Shown one piece after another: positions 23,280 to 28,963 of a stretch of 28,963 nt of DNA. Numbering within the stretch: the first letter of the stretch is position 1; each line of letters starts with the position of its first letter. Origin of the DNA: Sulfurimonas sp. UBA2011 (GTDB lineage: Bacteria; Campylobacterota; Campylobacteria; Campylobacterales; Sulfurimonadaceae); contig DDCH01000001.1 in the NCBI GenBank assembly GCA_002335055.1, positions 1 through 28,963 on the forward strand. Reading direction: 5' to 3'. The notes beneath the pieces were generated by a model. It ran no database searches, was not told the origin of the DNA, and saw only the letters and a program-made list of their open reading frames with translations. The translations under genes were made by a program, and so were the position numbers.

Positions 23280-24608
23280 CTAACTCCTTGTGTCTATCTC
23301 TATAGTCTGATACTTGTTGTAGAGGACATTAGCTCCATGCTGAATAGTTACTTCTCTACGAGGAGTATAATCGACCAAATACTTATCTTGTGAAGTCGTT
23401 GTAAAATCTACACAGAGTCTAGCGGCTGATTTTATTATTTTTTCTGGAAGACTTTGTTTATCAGTTGTTATGATTACATGGCATGAGGGTTGCTCTTTTA
23501 AGTGTATCCAGATGTCTTTTGCTCTTGCATTTTTAAGTAGGGCGATATTACCTTTTTCATTCTTTCCAAGTTGCACTTTATAGCCTTCGATCCAAAAACT
23601 CTCAATACTATCATTTACTTGGATTTTTTTACTCTGTATTTTTTTTGGAAATAAAAGCTCTATTTTAGCTACATCTTTTGCCATTGTTACAGTATGTATA
23701 AAAAGTTTTATATGTTCTATTTTAGAAGAGAGAGATTCTTCTTCTATATGCAGGTGTTTTGCTTTTTGTTTCGCCTTTTTACTTCTACTAAAGAACATAT
23801 TACTCGCGATAAAGGGAGTTGGACACTCCTTATCTATATGTAACTCTACTTTTTGTCCATCATAATCATTTAAAATGAGTTTTTTAGAGTAGGGTTTAAA
23901 GTTCTCTACATTTGAGAGCATGAGGTTCCCATAATGTTCATTCTTTTGTGCTAATTTTTCTAAACCATCTTGTGAATCTAGTTTATCATAGAGTTTTTGT
24001 AGTTTTTTGAGTTTTTTCTTTAAAAGCGCTACTTTTTGTTTTTTGAGATTTTCTAGTTTTGCATTTTGTTCATTAAAATATACCGCATATAAAAACTCTT
24101 CTACACTCTCTAGTGGATACTCTTTTGCAACAAAAGGAGCATTTGGTACATCAAGAAGTTTTTGTCCTACTCGTACTTCTCTAAATGAAGAGTAGAGGTC
24201 AACATGACGGAGGGCTTCAATCACCACATTTTGCTCATCTAGGATAATGATGTTCGTGTATTTCCCTGTAAACTCTATCTGTATATATGTTATCTCTTCT
24301 TTATAAGCTGAAGCCATAGAAGTTTTCATTCGGATTATTTTATCATCATGAAGTAGTTGTATATCTAGAATGTTTGAGCGATTAAAATGTTTGGCTATAA
24401 GCACATCAAAAGGGGCATTATAGATTTTTGAGCGTGGGTACTCTTCACATTTAAACATACTTGAGTTAGAGCGAGACATATTAAAATAAATAGCATCTCT
24501 CTTGTCAAAGACTATTTTTATGATGGTATCACTTACTCTATGCACAGCAGATATTTTTTTAAACTGCTCTAGGTATGTGATAATTTGGCGTAAATGGGAT
24601 AGTTTCAT
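23280..24608 (-). CDS. NFACT-family (Rqc2/RqcH/FbpA-like) protein
   Basis: A 442-residue protein of the NFACT family, whose studied members (Rqc2, RqcH) bind stalled 50S subunits and add C-terminal tails to stuck nascent chains; others are annotated fibronectin-binding. NFACT-N-like strands lie at about 1-150 (YIQIEFTGKYTNIIILDEQN, EALRHVDL). A coiled coil lies at about 180-220 (KKKLKKLQKLYDKLD), with a second at about 270-300. The NFACT-R (DUF814) domain lies at about 335-430, with DIWIHLKEQPSCHVII and EKIIKSAARLCVDF. It is shorter than Firmicute RqcH (about 570), so part of the middle is reduced. It is the first gene of the leftward operon ending at tsaD. Whether it tails proteins is unproven. 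Confidence 0.82.
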   Translation of the reverse strand: MKLSHLRQIITYLEQFKKISAVHRVSDTIIKIVFDKRDAIYFNMSRSNSSMFKCEEYPRSKIYNAPFDVLIAKHFNRSNILDIQLLHDDKIIRMKTSMASAYKEEITYIQIEFTGKYTNIIILDEQNVVIEALRHVDLYSSFREVRVGQKLLDVPNAPFVAKEYPLESVEEFLYAVYFNEQNAKLENLKKQKVALLKKKLKKLQKLYDKLDSQDGLEKLAQKNEHYGNLMLSNVENFKPYSKKLILNDYDGQKVELHIDKECPTPFIASNMFFSRSKKAKQKAKHLHIEEESLSSKIEHIKLFIHTVTMAKDVAKIELLFPKKIQSKKIQVNDSIESFWIEGYKVQLGKNEKGNIALLKNARAKDIWIHLKEQPSCHVIITTDKQSLPEKIIKSAARLCVDFTTTSQDKYLVDYTPRREVTIQHGANVLYNKYQTIEIDTRS

Positions 24609-24633
24609 GTTCTTATTATATCACAGAGACTAC

Positions 24634-24759
24634 TTACTCTAAAAGTTCAGGGTTTGGTTCTGCAATGAAATAGTCTTGTGCACAGTCAGCCCCTATCTCT
24701 TTTACATATTGATAAACATCCCTATCGCATACAAAATCTAAAAATAATTCATAATTCAT
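24634..24759 (-). pseudogene. C-terminal stump of an EAL (c-di-GMP phosphodiesterase) domain
   Basis: A 41-codon frame reads LDFVCDRDVYQYVKEIGADC, then AQDYFIAEPNPELLE and stop. This is the end of EAL domains, where the family has EFV-x-DE-x-Y...V...G-x-DYAQGYY-x-x-KP. The EAL motif, metal ligands and the rest of the barrel are missing. It overlaps the end of the kinase fragment at 24749-24759 and has no credible SD. It is a leftover, not a working gene. Confidence 0.6.
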
Positions 24760-25036
24760 CTTCTAACTCTTTCATAGGAATAGTAATGCTTATTAGTATT
24801 CCCTTATTTTTGCTAGTGCAATATATGTTACCTTTGAGTTTGTGTAGTATAAGGTTATAGATAATGTTTAAACCTAAACCTGAACCACCTAGGCCAAGTT
24901 TTGTTGTAAAGAAAGGGTCAAATATTTTATCTTTCATAACAAAAGCATCAGGATAGTCTGCTAGGGTCTGAGACAAGTGTTCATATGATTGGACATAATA
25001 TGGTTTGAGTTCATAAGCATTCTTGTCTGCTATCAT
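24749..25036 (-). pseudogene. Truncated histidine kinase ATPase domain
   Basis: The 95-residue open frame ends with the C-terminal part of a HATPase_c domain: KIFDPFFTTKLGLGGSGLGL (F box and G2 box), then NIIYNLI and ILISITIPM. The N box, G1 box, the phosphorylated-histidine helix and any sensor are absent, so it cannot be a kinase. The first 33 residues (IADKNAYELKPYYVQSYEHL...) do not look like the sequence that normally precedes the F box and suggest a deletion junction near the MKD at residues 34-36. It starts 11 bases after the flavin-protein stop with no good SD. Together with the EAL stump it is debris of signalling genes. Confidence 0.65.
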
Positions 25037-25047
25037 CTTTATAAAGT

Positions 25048-25599
25048 TTACTTTTTCTGTAATGCTGGTATGTTCCTAGAACAGTGAATGTAAGCCTCTT
25101 CTACTTCTACAAGAACCCATGTGACCTGTAGTTGCGGTAAAGATTTAATAGCTTGTGTTACTTTTAGAGACTCTTCTTGAGAAAGGTGTTTATCAAAGTA
25201 TAAAGCATCAACTATCTTAGCTTTTCCGTTTATATGTAAACCTGTTAAAGTATCTAAAAAGTCTATAAAAAGCATACCTACGTGTCCATTTTCTGAGATG
25301 TTTCCTAGTGAGGCCATAACACCGTTACCATTAAACTCAGGGTAGATGAGTTTTTCTTTAGAGAGCACTGTCACAAAACCCTCTTGTCCACTTCTAAAGG
25401 AGCTATCGCTCTCTCCATTTTTATCAGCTGTGGCTATAAAAAGCATAGTTTGTTTTTTAATAAAGTCTGTCATAACATCAGTAATATAGGGACAAACTTC
25501 CTTGTCATAAAATCTTTTTGCATTATCTTGTGTTTTATACTTCTCTTGAAGAATATGCTCGCCTTCACATCCAGGTAAGTTTTGTGAAGAGTTTTCCAT
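25048..25599 (-). CDS. PNPOx-like FMN-binding split-barrel protein
   Basis: A 183-residue protein of the pyridoxamine 5'-phosphate oxidase-like superfamily. The start is set at ATG 25599 (MENSSQNLPGCEGEH) because AAGAAGG lies 5 bases upstream; 17 further in-frame codons are poor. After a helical N-terminus (AKRFYDKEVCPYITDVMTDF) the split barrel follows: FIATADKNGESDSSFRSGQEG (about 55-75), LIYPEFNGNGVMASLGNIS, VGMLFIDFLDTLTGLHINGKAKIVD, and a last strand VTWVLVEVEEAYIHCSRNIP. That pattern is typical of flavin-binding oxidoreductases acting on small thiol, radical or quinone species rather than true PdxH. The substrate is unknown. It appears to be a single gene. Confidence 0.82.
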   Translation of the reverse strand: MENSSQNLPGCEGEHILQEKYKTQDNAKRFYDKEVCPYITDVMTDFIKKQTMLFIATADKNGESDSSFRSGQEGFVTVLSKEKLIYPEFNGNGVMASLGNISENGHVGMLFIDFLDTLTGLHINGKAKIVDALYFDKHLSQEESLKVTQAIKSLPQLQVTWVLVEVEEAYIHCSRNIPALQKK

Positions 25600-25704
25600 G
25601 ATAAGCCTTCTTTTATAGTTTAACTGAATTCTAACATAATTATTTATCAAGAAGCTAAGGATATATCTTTAACAAACATATATAAATGCAGGATATGGAT
25701 ATAG

Positions 25705-25848
25705 ATAACAGGATTTAGCAGCCACAGTGAATATGTGTATGAATATGATGACGATTACGATGATGACCAAAAATACGAAGACAAATCAAGTACAGATACT
25801 AATACTTATGAGATAAGTTATGAAACATGTGAAGAGAGGAGTATATAG
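25705..25848 (+). other. Possible remnant of an acidic, Tyr/Asp-rich coding sequence
   Basis: In the 268-base gap 25600-25867, one rightward frame of 47 codons encodes FSSHSEYVYEYDDDYDDDQK, then a Ser/Thr/Glu-rich tail ending CEERSI. It follows an in-frame stop at 25702-25704, has no ATG and no SD. The strongly biased composition looks like the tail of a former gene rather than random DNA, but there is no family match. The rest of the gap shows nothing else I can support. Confidence 0.25.
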
Positions 25849-25867
25849 TACGCTAAAGCTACTCTTC

Positions 25868-26293
25868 TTAGTTCTCTAGCATTCTTTGATTTAGATAAAC
25901 AGCAGTTGGTGCATCTACTGAGTTCACATGAAGGACAATCCACTCAGGTGTTTTACGTACAAAGTTAAGAATCTTTTTTAAATCTCCATACTTCCTCCAC
26001 TCTCTACTACTATGTTCAAGATCGGATAAAAATATATCGTGTGCAGTTTTATGCATCTCATACTTTGGGAAATTATACTTTTGCATTAAATGTTCTTCAT
26101 TTGCGAAGTGTTTGTGTACATGCTTTACATATTCATGTAGTTTTACTTCAAGGGCATCTGTTGGAGTTTTTTGTATCTGGCAGTGTGTAGCAAGCTTATC
26201 AATATCATTTAAAATTTGTATCTCATTTTCATGTGTTGCTTGCATTTCCTCAACATCCATTTCCTCAACTTGTTCCACATATATTAATCCCAT
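25868..26293 (-). CDS. Bacteriohemerythrin
   Basis: A 141-residue single-domain hemerythrin, an O2-binding diiron four-helix bundle. All seven iron ligands are present with the usual spacing: H21, H62 and E66 (HFANE), H81 and H85 (HKTAH), H122 and D127 (HVNSVD). The WIVLHV helix supplies the typical last-helix tryptophan. No membrane segment or signalling domain is attached, so it is a soluble oxygen carrier, store or sensor, useful to a microaerophile. AAAGGGG before the ATG is a strong SD. Hemerythrins are frequent in Campylobacterota. It is a single gene. Confidence 0.92.
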   Translation of the reverse strand: MGLIYVEQVEEMDVEEMQATHENEIQILNDIDKLATHCQIQKTPTDALEVKLHEYVKHVHKHFANEEHLMQKYNFPKYEMHKTAHDIFLSDLEHSSREWRKYGDLKKILNFVRKTPEWIVLHVNSVDAPTAVYLNQRMLEN

Positions 26294-26391
26294 TAAAACC
26301 CCTTTATTTTCTATAGTTTAGCTAAAAAGTGATATTACCAAGATGATAGATGTCAAGAAAATGGATAATGAGTGTAGAATGAGTTTTGAAG

Positions 26392-26416
26392 TATAAGTCT
26401 CGTGATGAGACTTATA
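26392..26416. terminator. 10-bp hairpin after the 34-residue microprotein gene
   Basis: TATAAGTCTC at 26392-26401 pairs perfectly with GAGACTTATA at 26407-26416 around the loop GTGAT. It directly abuts the stop codon (26417) of the leftward microprotein gene. There is no long T-tract, so it may act as a weak terminator or 3'-end stabiliser. Confidence 0.5.
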
Positions 26417-26521
26417 TTATGCGTTACCTGCTTTTTTAGCTTTTTTGTCTTCTCTTTTTTCTTTTAAAGTTTTAGCAGGTGCTTTTTTTGTAGATTTTTG
26501 ACTGTCTTTACCTTTTGCCAT
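26417..26521 (-). CDS. 34-residue lysine-rich microprotein
   Basis: A small gene with strong start signals: AAGGAG at 26528-26533, then ATG at 26521. The product begins MAKGKDSQKSTKKAPAKTLK and ends KREDKKAKKAGNA; over a third of the residues are lysine, with alanine, so it resembles a histone-tail-like, nucleic-acid-binding peptide. No family was recognised. Real coding is supported by the SD and by the hairpin exactly at its stop; composition alone would not be enough. It is divergent from a second lysine-rich small gene (26655-26813) with about 130 bases of shared upstream DNA, and both lie next to a cold shock gene. Function unknown; a role with RNA or ribosomes is a guess. Confidence 0.65.
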   Translation of the reverse strand: MAKGKDSQKSTKKAPAKTLKEKREDKKAKKAGNA

Positions 26522-26654
26522 TTTGGTCTCCTTCATATAATATAGTTGATGCATTAATTGTATCGTAATTTTTTATGCTAAATGTATAAATTGATAGAAA
26601 CTTAGCTATACTCTAGAATATTACAAGATATAAATATTAAAAATAGGATTACTA

Positions 26655-26813
26655 ATGGCAAAAACAAACTACGGTTATGAAAAATATGGTCGCGAGATGG
26701 AAAAGAAAAAGAAAAAAGAAGAAAAACTTAAGAAAAAACAAGCGAAAAATAATGATGCTAATGATGTTGTAGAAGATGAGGAACAAATTACCTCAGATAA
26801 AAAAGAAAGCTAA
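26655..26813 (+). CDS. 52-residue charged microprotein next to csp
   Basis: The product begins MAKTNYGYEKYGREMEKKKK, continues with alternating K/E to about residue 30, and ends in an acidic tail (DANDVVEDEEQITSDKKES). The N-terminal NYGYEKY-x-RE-x-x-KKKKEEK pattern is one I have seen in small proteins of many Proteobacteria, often annotated hypothetical and found near csp genes. The SD is AGGA, about 8 bases upstream. It converges on the cold shock gene, with the hairpin 26815-26832 between their stops. Shared neighbourhood suggests a link to cold or RNA metabolism; no direct evidence. Confidence 0.7.
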   Translation: MAKTNYGYEKYGREMEKKKKKEEKLKKKQAKNNDANDVVEDEEQITSDKKES

Positions 26814-26814
26814 C

Positions 26815-26832
26815 AAGCGGATAAATCCGCTT
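26815..26832. terminator. Bidirectional hairpin between convergent genes
   Basis: AAGCGGA at 26815-26821 and TCCGCTT at 26826-26832 form a perfect 7-bp stem with a TAAA loop, two bases after the microprotein stop and 11 bases from the csp stop. It is the most GC-rich short hairpin of the region and sits exactly where a shared terminator is expected, though the T-tracts are short. Confidence 0.6.
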
Positions 26833-26843
26833 ATTAAGAAAGA

Positions 26844-27062
26844 TTACAGACCTGTAACGTTTTCTGCTTGAGGGCCTTTTTCGCCTTCACCAATTTCGTA
26901 AGTAACTTTTTGACCATCTGCTAATGAAACACGACCATAACCTGAGTTATTTACTTGACGGAAATGTACAAATATATCTTTTCCACCATCTTCTTGTTCG
27001 ATAAAGCCAAAACCTTTATCTTCGTTAAACCATTTAATCGTTCCGTTTACTAATGTTCCCAT
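26844..27062 (-). CDS. Cold shock protein (CspA family)
   Basis: A 72-residue single cold-shock domain that binds single-stranded RNA/DNA and melts RNA structure. The start is at ATG 27062 (MGTLVNGTIKWFNEDKGFGF), since AAAGGA lies 5 bases upstream; the open frame extends 10 codons further without an SD. RNP1 is KGFGFIE (16-22) and RNP2 is DIFVHF (29-34). The C-terminus ends GPQAENVTGL, as in CspA/CspD-like proteins. A -10 box at 27139-27144 predicts a leader of about 70 nt, which includes a small ACCAC/GTGGT hairpin (27086-27104). The leader is shorter than the E. coli cspA one (about 160 nt). It converges with the 52-residue microprotein gene. Confidence 0.95.
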   Translation of the reverse strand: MGTLVNGTIKWFNEDKGFGFIEQEDGGKDIFVHFRQVNNSGYGRVSLADGQKVTYEIGEGEKGPQAENVTGL

Positions 27063-27138
27063 TGTAATCCTTTGTGTTTGAATACACCACATTTCTGCGG
27101 TGGTTTAAAATCTAATATGAAGTCTTTCTTTTAGGCGG

Positions 27139-27144
27139 ATTATA
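27139..27144 (-). promoter_or_regulatory. -10 box of the cold shock gene
   Basis: TATAAT on the minus strand, 77 bases before the csp start codon; a TTGATG-like -35 candidate lies 15 bases further upstream. It predicts a structured leader of about 70 nt. Confidence 0.45.
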
Positions 27145-27294
27145 CTGTTAACTAGAAGTCATCAATGTAACGCAGACTAAAGATGTAACTCGAATCATCT
27201 TTTATTAATGTAAGTGTACCCTAATACAAGCTTAAAGTATACTAATATGTATTTTAGATGGAAATTTTAATATATATCAAGATATTTCATACAC

Positions 27295-27726
27295 TTATCT
27301 AATTAAATGTTTAAGTATTTCTATAACTTGTGACTCAGATTTCACAACTGCAGAAGCAGCCCCATCAATCTCTTTTAATGCATGAATAAACTCTTCGGGG
27401 TGAATGACGATGAGTTTTTTACCTAGTGCGGTAGCAAATCCAGCATCAAAGGCTGCATTCCATTGTTTATACTTTTCTCCAAACTTTACTACAACTATGT
27501 CAGCTCTTTTTATGTAAGTATGGCTTCGCATAGAGTTGATTTTTGCACTTATATGGTCATTGTGAAAGTTACTGCCTTGATCTTCTAGGATATTTTTACC
27601 TATATGGTCACTACTATCATGGTCATGTTCAGGTGTAAGGAATGTTAGATCAGTATCTTTACAACCCATAATAATTTCTTCTCTCCAGTTTGAGTGAATC
27701 TCTCCGGCAAGATATACTGTATACAT
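27295..27726 (-). CDS. YtoQ-family protein
   Basis: A 143-residue protein that matches the YtoQ family in the pattern MYTVYLAGEIHSNWREEI, TPEHDHDSSDHIGKNILE, SAKINSMRSHTYIKRADIVV, KFGEKYKQWNAAFDAGFATA and KLIVIHPEEFIHALKE. The fold is that of nucleoside 2-deoxyribosyltransferase-like/TIR-like Rossmann proteins. The acidic DHD pair and the AFDAGFA helix are where related enzymes bind a nucleotide, but no biochemical function is established that I know of. AAAAGGA precedes the ATG at 27726. It lies 32 bases downstream of the Sel1-repeat gene on the same strand, so the two may share a transcript. Role unknown. Confidence 0.85.
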   Translation of the reverse strand: MYTVYLAGEIHSNWREEIIMGCKDTDLTFLTPEHDHDSSDHIGKNILEDQGSNFHNDHISAKINSMRSHTYIKRADIVVVKFGEKYKQWNAAFDAGFATALGKKLIVIHPEEFIHALKEIDGAASAVVKSESQVIEILKHLIR

Positions 27727-27758
27727 TTTAATTCCTTTTATTTTTAGTTCTAATTATA

Positions 27759-28421
27759 TTATCTTTTATTTAAGATGGCATAAGCCTTACACCCCCATTC
27801 ACTTCCTCCAGCACAGGCTTTTCTAAACAGTTCTTTAGCTTTAACATTACTCTGTTGTACCCCTTTGCCTTTGACATACATGGATCCAAGCTTGTTTTGT
27901 GCCGAAGTATCCCCCTGATTCGCAGCCTGTTGATAAAACTTTGCAGCTTTAACATAACTCTGTGTTACCCCTTGACCTTTGTAATACATGAATCCAAGGT
28001 TGGCTTGTGCCGCAGCATCCCCCTGATCTGCAGCCTTTTGATAAAACTTTGCAGCTTTAACATAATTCTGTGTTACCCCTTGACCTTTCTCATACATTAT
28101 TCCAAGGTTGTACTGTGCCAAAGCATTTCCCTGATTCGAAGCTTTTTGATAAAGCTTTGCAGTTTTAATATAATTCTGTTTTACCCCTTGCCCATAGTAA
28201 TACAGGAATCCAAGGTTGGCTTGTGCCCCTGCATGCTCCTGATCTGCAGCTTTTTGATAAAGCTTTGCAGCTTTAATATAATTCTGTTTTACTCCTTGAC
28301 CTTTCTCATATATCATTCCAAGATTGTATTGTGCCGCAGCATTTCTCTGATTCGCAGCCTTTTGGTAAAGAGTAAAAGAAAGCACTATTAATACTAGAAG
28401 TACTAATAGAAGTTTTTTCAT
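27759..28421 (-). CDS. Sel1-repeat (SLR) protein
   Basis: A 220-residue protein. ATG 28421 is chosen because AAAAAGGA lies just upstream; an in-frame ATG at 28445 lacks an SD. A hydrophobic segment (MKKLLLVLLVLIVLSF, 1-16) is a signal peptide or anchor and runs straight into five 36-residue Sel1 repeats at about 18-53, 54-89, 90-125, 126-161 and 162-196. Their consensus is YQKAA-x-QG-x-A-x-AQ-x-NLG-x-MY-x-KGQGV-x-QNY-x-KAAK. The last 24 residues include CAGGSEWGC, a possible disulphide like those in Helicobacter Hcp proteins. SLR proteins are protein-binding scaffolds; location is probably the periplasm. Partners are unknown. YtoQ follows on the same strand. Confidence 0.9.
   Translation of the reverse strand: MKKLLLVLLVLIVLSFTLYQKAANQRNAAAQYNLGMIYEKGQGVKQNYIKAAKLYQKAADQEHAGAQANLGFLYYYGQGVKQNYIKTAKLYQKASNQGNALAQYNLGIMYEKGQGVTQNYVKAAKFYQKAADQGDAAAQANLGFMYYKGQGVTQSYVKAAKFYQQAANQGDTSAQNKLGSMYVKGKGVQQSNVKAKELFRKACAGGSEWGCKAYAILNKR
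27834..28370 (-). repeat. Five 108-bp tandem coding repeats with a 216-bp super-period
   Basis: Approximate units on the minus strand: 28370-28263, 28262-28155, 28154-28047, 28046-27939, 27938-27834. Units 1 and 3 share NLG-x-xYEKG; units 2 and 4 share ANLGF-x-YY. The array thus looks like duplication of a two-repeat block plus one diverged copy. The DNA is also similar (CCAAGGTTGGCTTGTGCC recurs in units 2 and 4 on the plus strand). Confidence 0.8.
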
Positions 28422-28702
28422 GATTCCTTTTTCGATTATTTTCATTGTTTTGATACCTTAATCTCTATAACTTCATCTGATGTCTTGCATCCCTAGATAC
28501 TTTACTAATTCTGTCTTATATATTAAGTCTAACTCTTGACTCCTTTTAAGACACTTAGTCCTCTAATAGATTTAGGTAATAAAAGAATTATTTAATGATT
28601 TAAATCCTAAGATAGTATTACTACATATATAGATTAGGGTTTACTTCTGAAGCTAAAGGTGAAATACAAAGGTTATATTAAAAAATAAAAGGAACATTTA
28701 AA

Positions 28703-28963
28703 ATGAAAAAAGTAAATAGAGCAACATTAATTGAAATGATTCAAAATAATGAAGATGTAACAGGTGCAGATACTTCTGGAATTACAGATATGAGTAGACT
28801 ATTTTATAAACATAAAGAGTTTAACCAAGATATATCGCAATGGGATATTTCAAATGTAACTACAATGAGTGAAATGTTTAAAGATTGTGAGAAGTTTAAT
28901 CAAGATATATCGAAATGGGATGTTTCTAATGTAAAAGATATGAAAGGGGCATTTGATTGGTGC
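28703..28963 (+). CDS. BspA-like (DUF285) repeat protein, 5' end only
   Basis: The first 87 codons of a gene that continues past the right edge. After a 28-residue N-terminus (MKKVNRATLIEMIQNNEDVT) come 25-residue repeats of the BspA/DUF285 class: MSRLFYKHKEFNQDISQWDI..., MSEMFKDCEKFNQDISKWDV..., and the start of a third at MKGAFDWC. The consensus is M-x-x-MF-x-x-x-x-FNQDIS-x-WD-x-SNV-x-x. These leucine-rich-like repeats are usually on surface proteins, but no signal peptide is seen at this N-terminus, so this copy may be cytoplasmic or exported by another route. AAAGGA ends about 10 bases before the ATG. Function unknown. Confidence 0.85.
   Translation, partial: MKKVNRATLIEMIQNNEDVTGADTSGITDMSRLFYKHKEFNQDISQWDISNVTTMSEMFKDCEKFNQDISKWDVSNVKDMKGAFDWC

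Noticed and set aside
27063..27132. Riboswitch-like or cold-box structure in the csp leader
   Set aside because: Only a 5-bp ACCAC/GTGGT hairpin is visible and no conserved cold-box sequence was recognised, so it is mentioned with the gene but not called as a regulatory RNA.
27834..28370. Regularly spaced repeats that could be mistaken for a CRISPR array
   Set aside because: Period is 108 bp, repeats are coding and contiguous without unique spacers, and they encode Sel1 units.
27855..28391. 178-codon open frame on the plus strand opposite the Sel1 gene
   Set aside because: It is a repetitive shadow of the Sel1 array; openness follows from the repeated codons of the real gene, and there is no SD or recognisable product.
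28446..28702. Possible gene or RNA in the right-hand 257-base gap
   Set aside because: AT-rich with stops in all frames; only an SD for the BspA-like gene and a vague TATATT near 28674 could be seen.

Overview
The window reads as chromosome of a low-GC, Gram-negative, flagellated bacterium of the Campylobacterota (Epsilonproteobacteria), most likely a Sulfurimonas-like sulfur oxidiser. The pointers are the futalosine-pathway enzyme MqnD, the tight mqnD-fliQ-murB run with a short MurB, a recA-eno-FtsB-like-AMIN run, a TIGR04219-type outer membrane protein, a single-domain hemerythrin, and AT-rich DNA with TATAAT -10 boxes but poor -35 boxes. The genus is inferred from gene content; no search was run. 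No rRNA, tRNA, CRISPR array or intact insertion sequence was seen.

Layout. 1-1800: the start of a cobD-like aminotransferase, an orphan antitoxin-like gene, a broken homoserine kinase, two unrecognised genes and a NifU-type Fe-S protein. 1828-5818: asparagine synthetase, an acidic amino acid/dicarboxylate symporter and a DMT-family permease. 6053-8439: a CNNM/CBS protein behind the Mg2+ channel MgtE. 8521-11575: a two-gene operon of an acetolactate-synthase-like ThDP enzyme and an aldehyde dehydrogenase. 11578-11911: 3' stumps of an RND pump and a TetR regulator meeting back to back. 11927-15308: recA, eno, an FtsB-like protein and an AMIN protein. 15373-15867: a broken membrane glycosyltransferase. 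15935-17854: mqnD, fliQ, murB. 17837-18610: an outer membrane barrel. 18749-19252: tpx. 19358-24608: a long leftward operon with an NFACT protein, a disordered protein, a thioredoxin-like protein, a secreted protein, CdsA, Dxr and TsaD. 24634-25036: stumps of an EAL protein and a histidine kinase. 25048-28963: a flavin-binding protein, hemerythrin, two lysine-rich microproteins, a cold shock protein, YtoQ, a Sel1-repeat protein and the start of a BspA-like repeat protein.

Most intact genes are housekeeping: glycolysis (Eno), recombination (RecA), isoprenoid precursors (Dxr), phospholipids (CdsA), tRNA t6A (TsaD), wall precursors (MurB), menaquinone (MqnD), flagellar export (FliQ), Mg2+ handling and peroxide defence (Tpx). 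The striking secondary pattern is decay: at least four seams between conserved blocks (315-692, 11578-11911, 15373-15867, 24634-25036) hold recognisable gene remnants. No clearly new defence or mobile system is visible. The less understood items are the ThDP enzyme/ALDH pair, the divergent lysine-rich microproteins beside csp, the NFACT-linked small genes, and the Sel1 and BspA-like repeat proteins at the right end.
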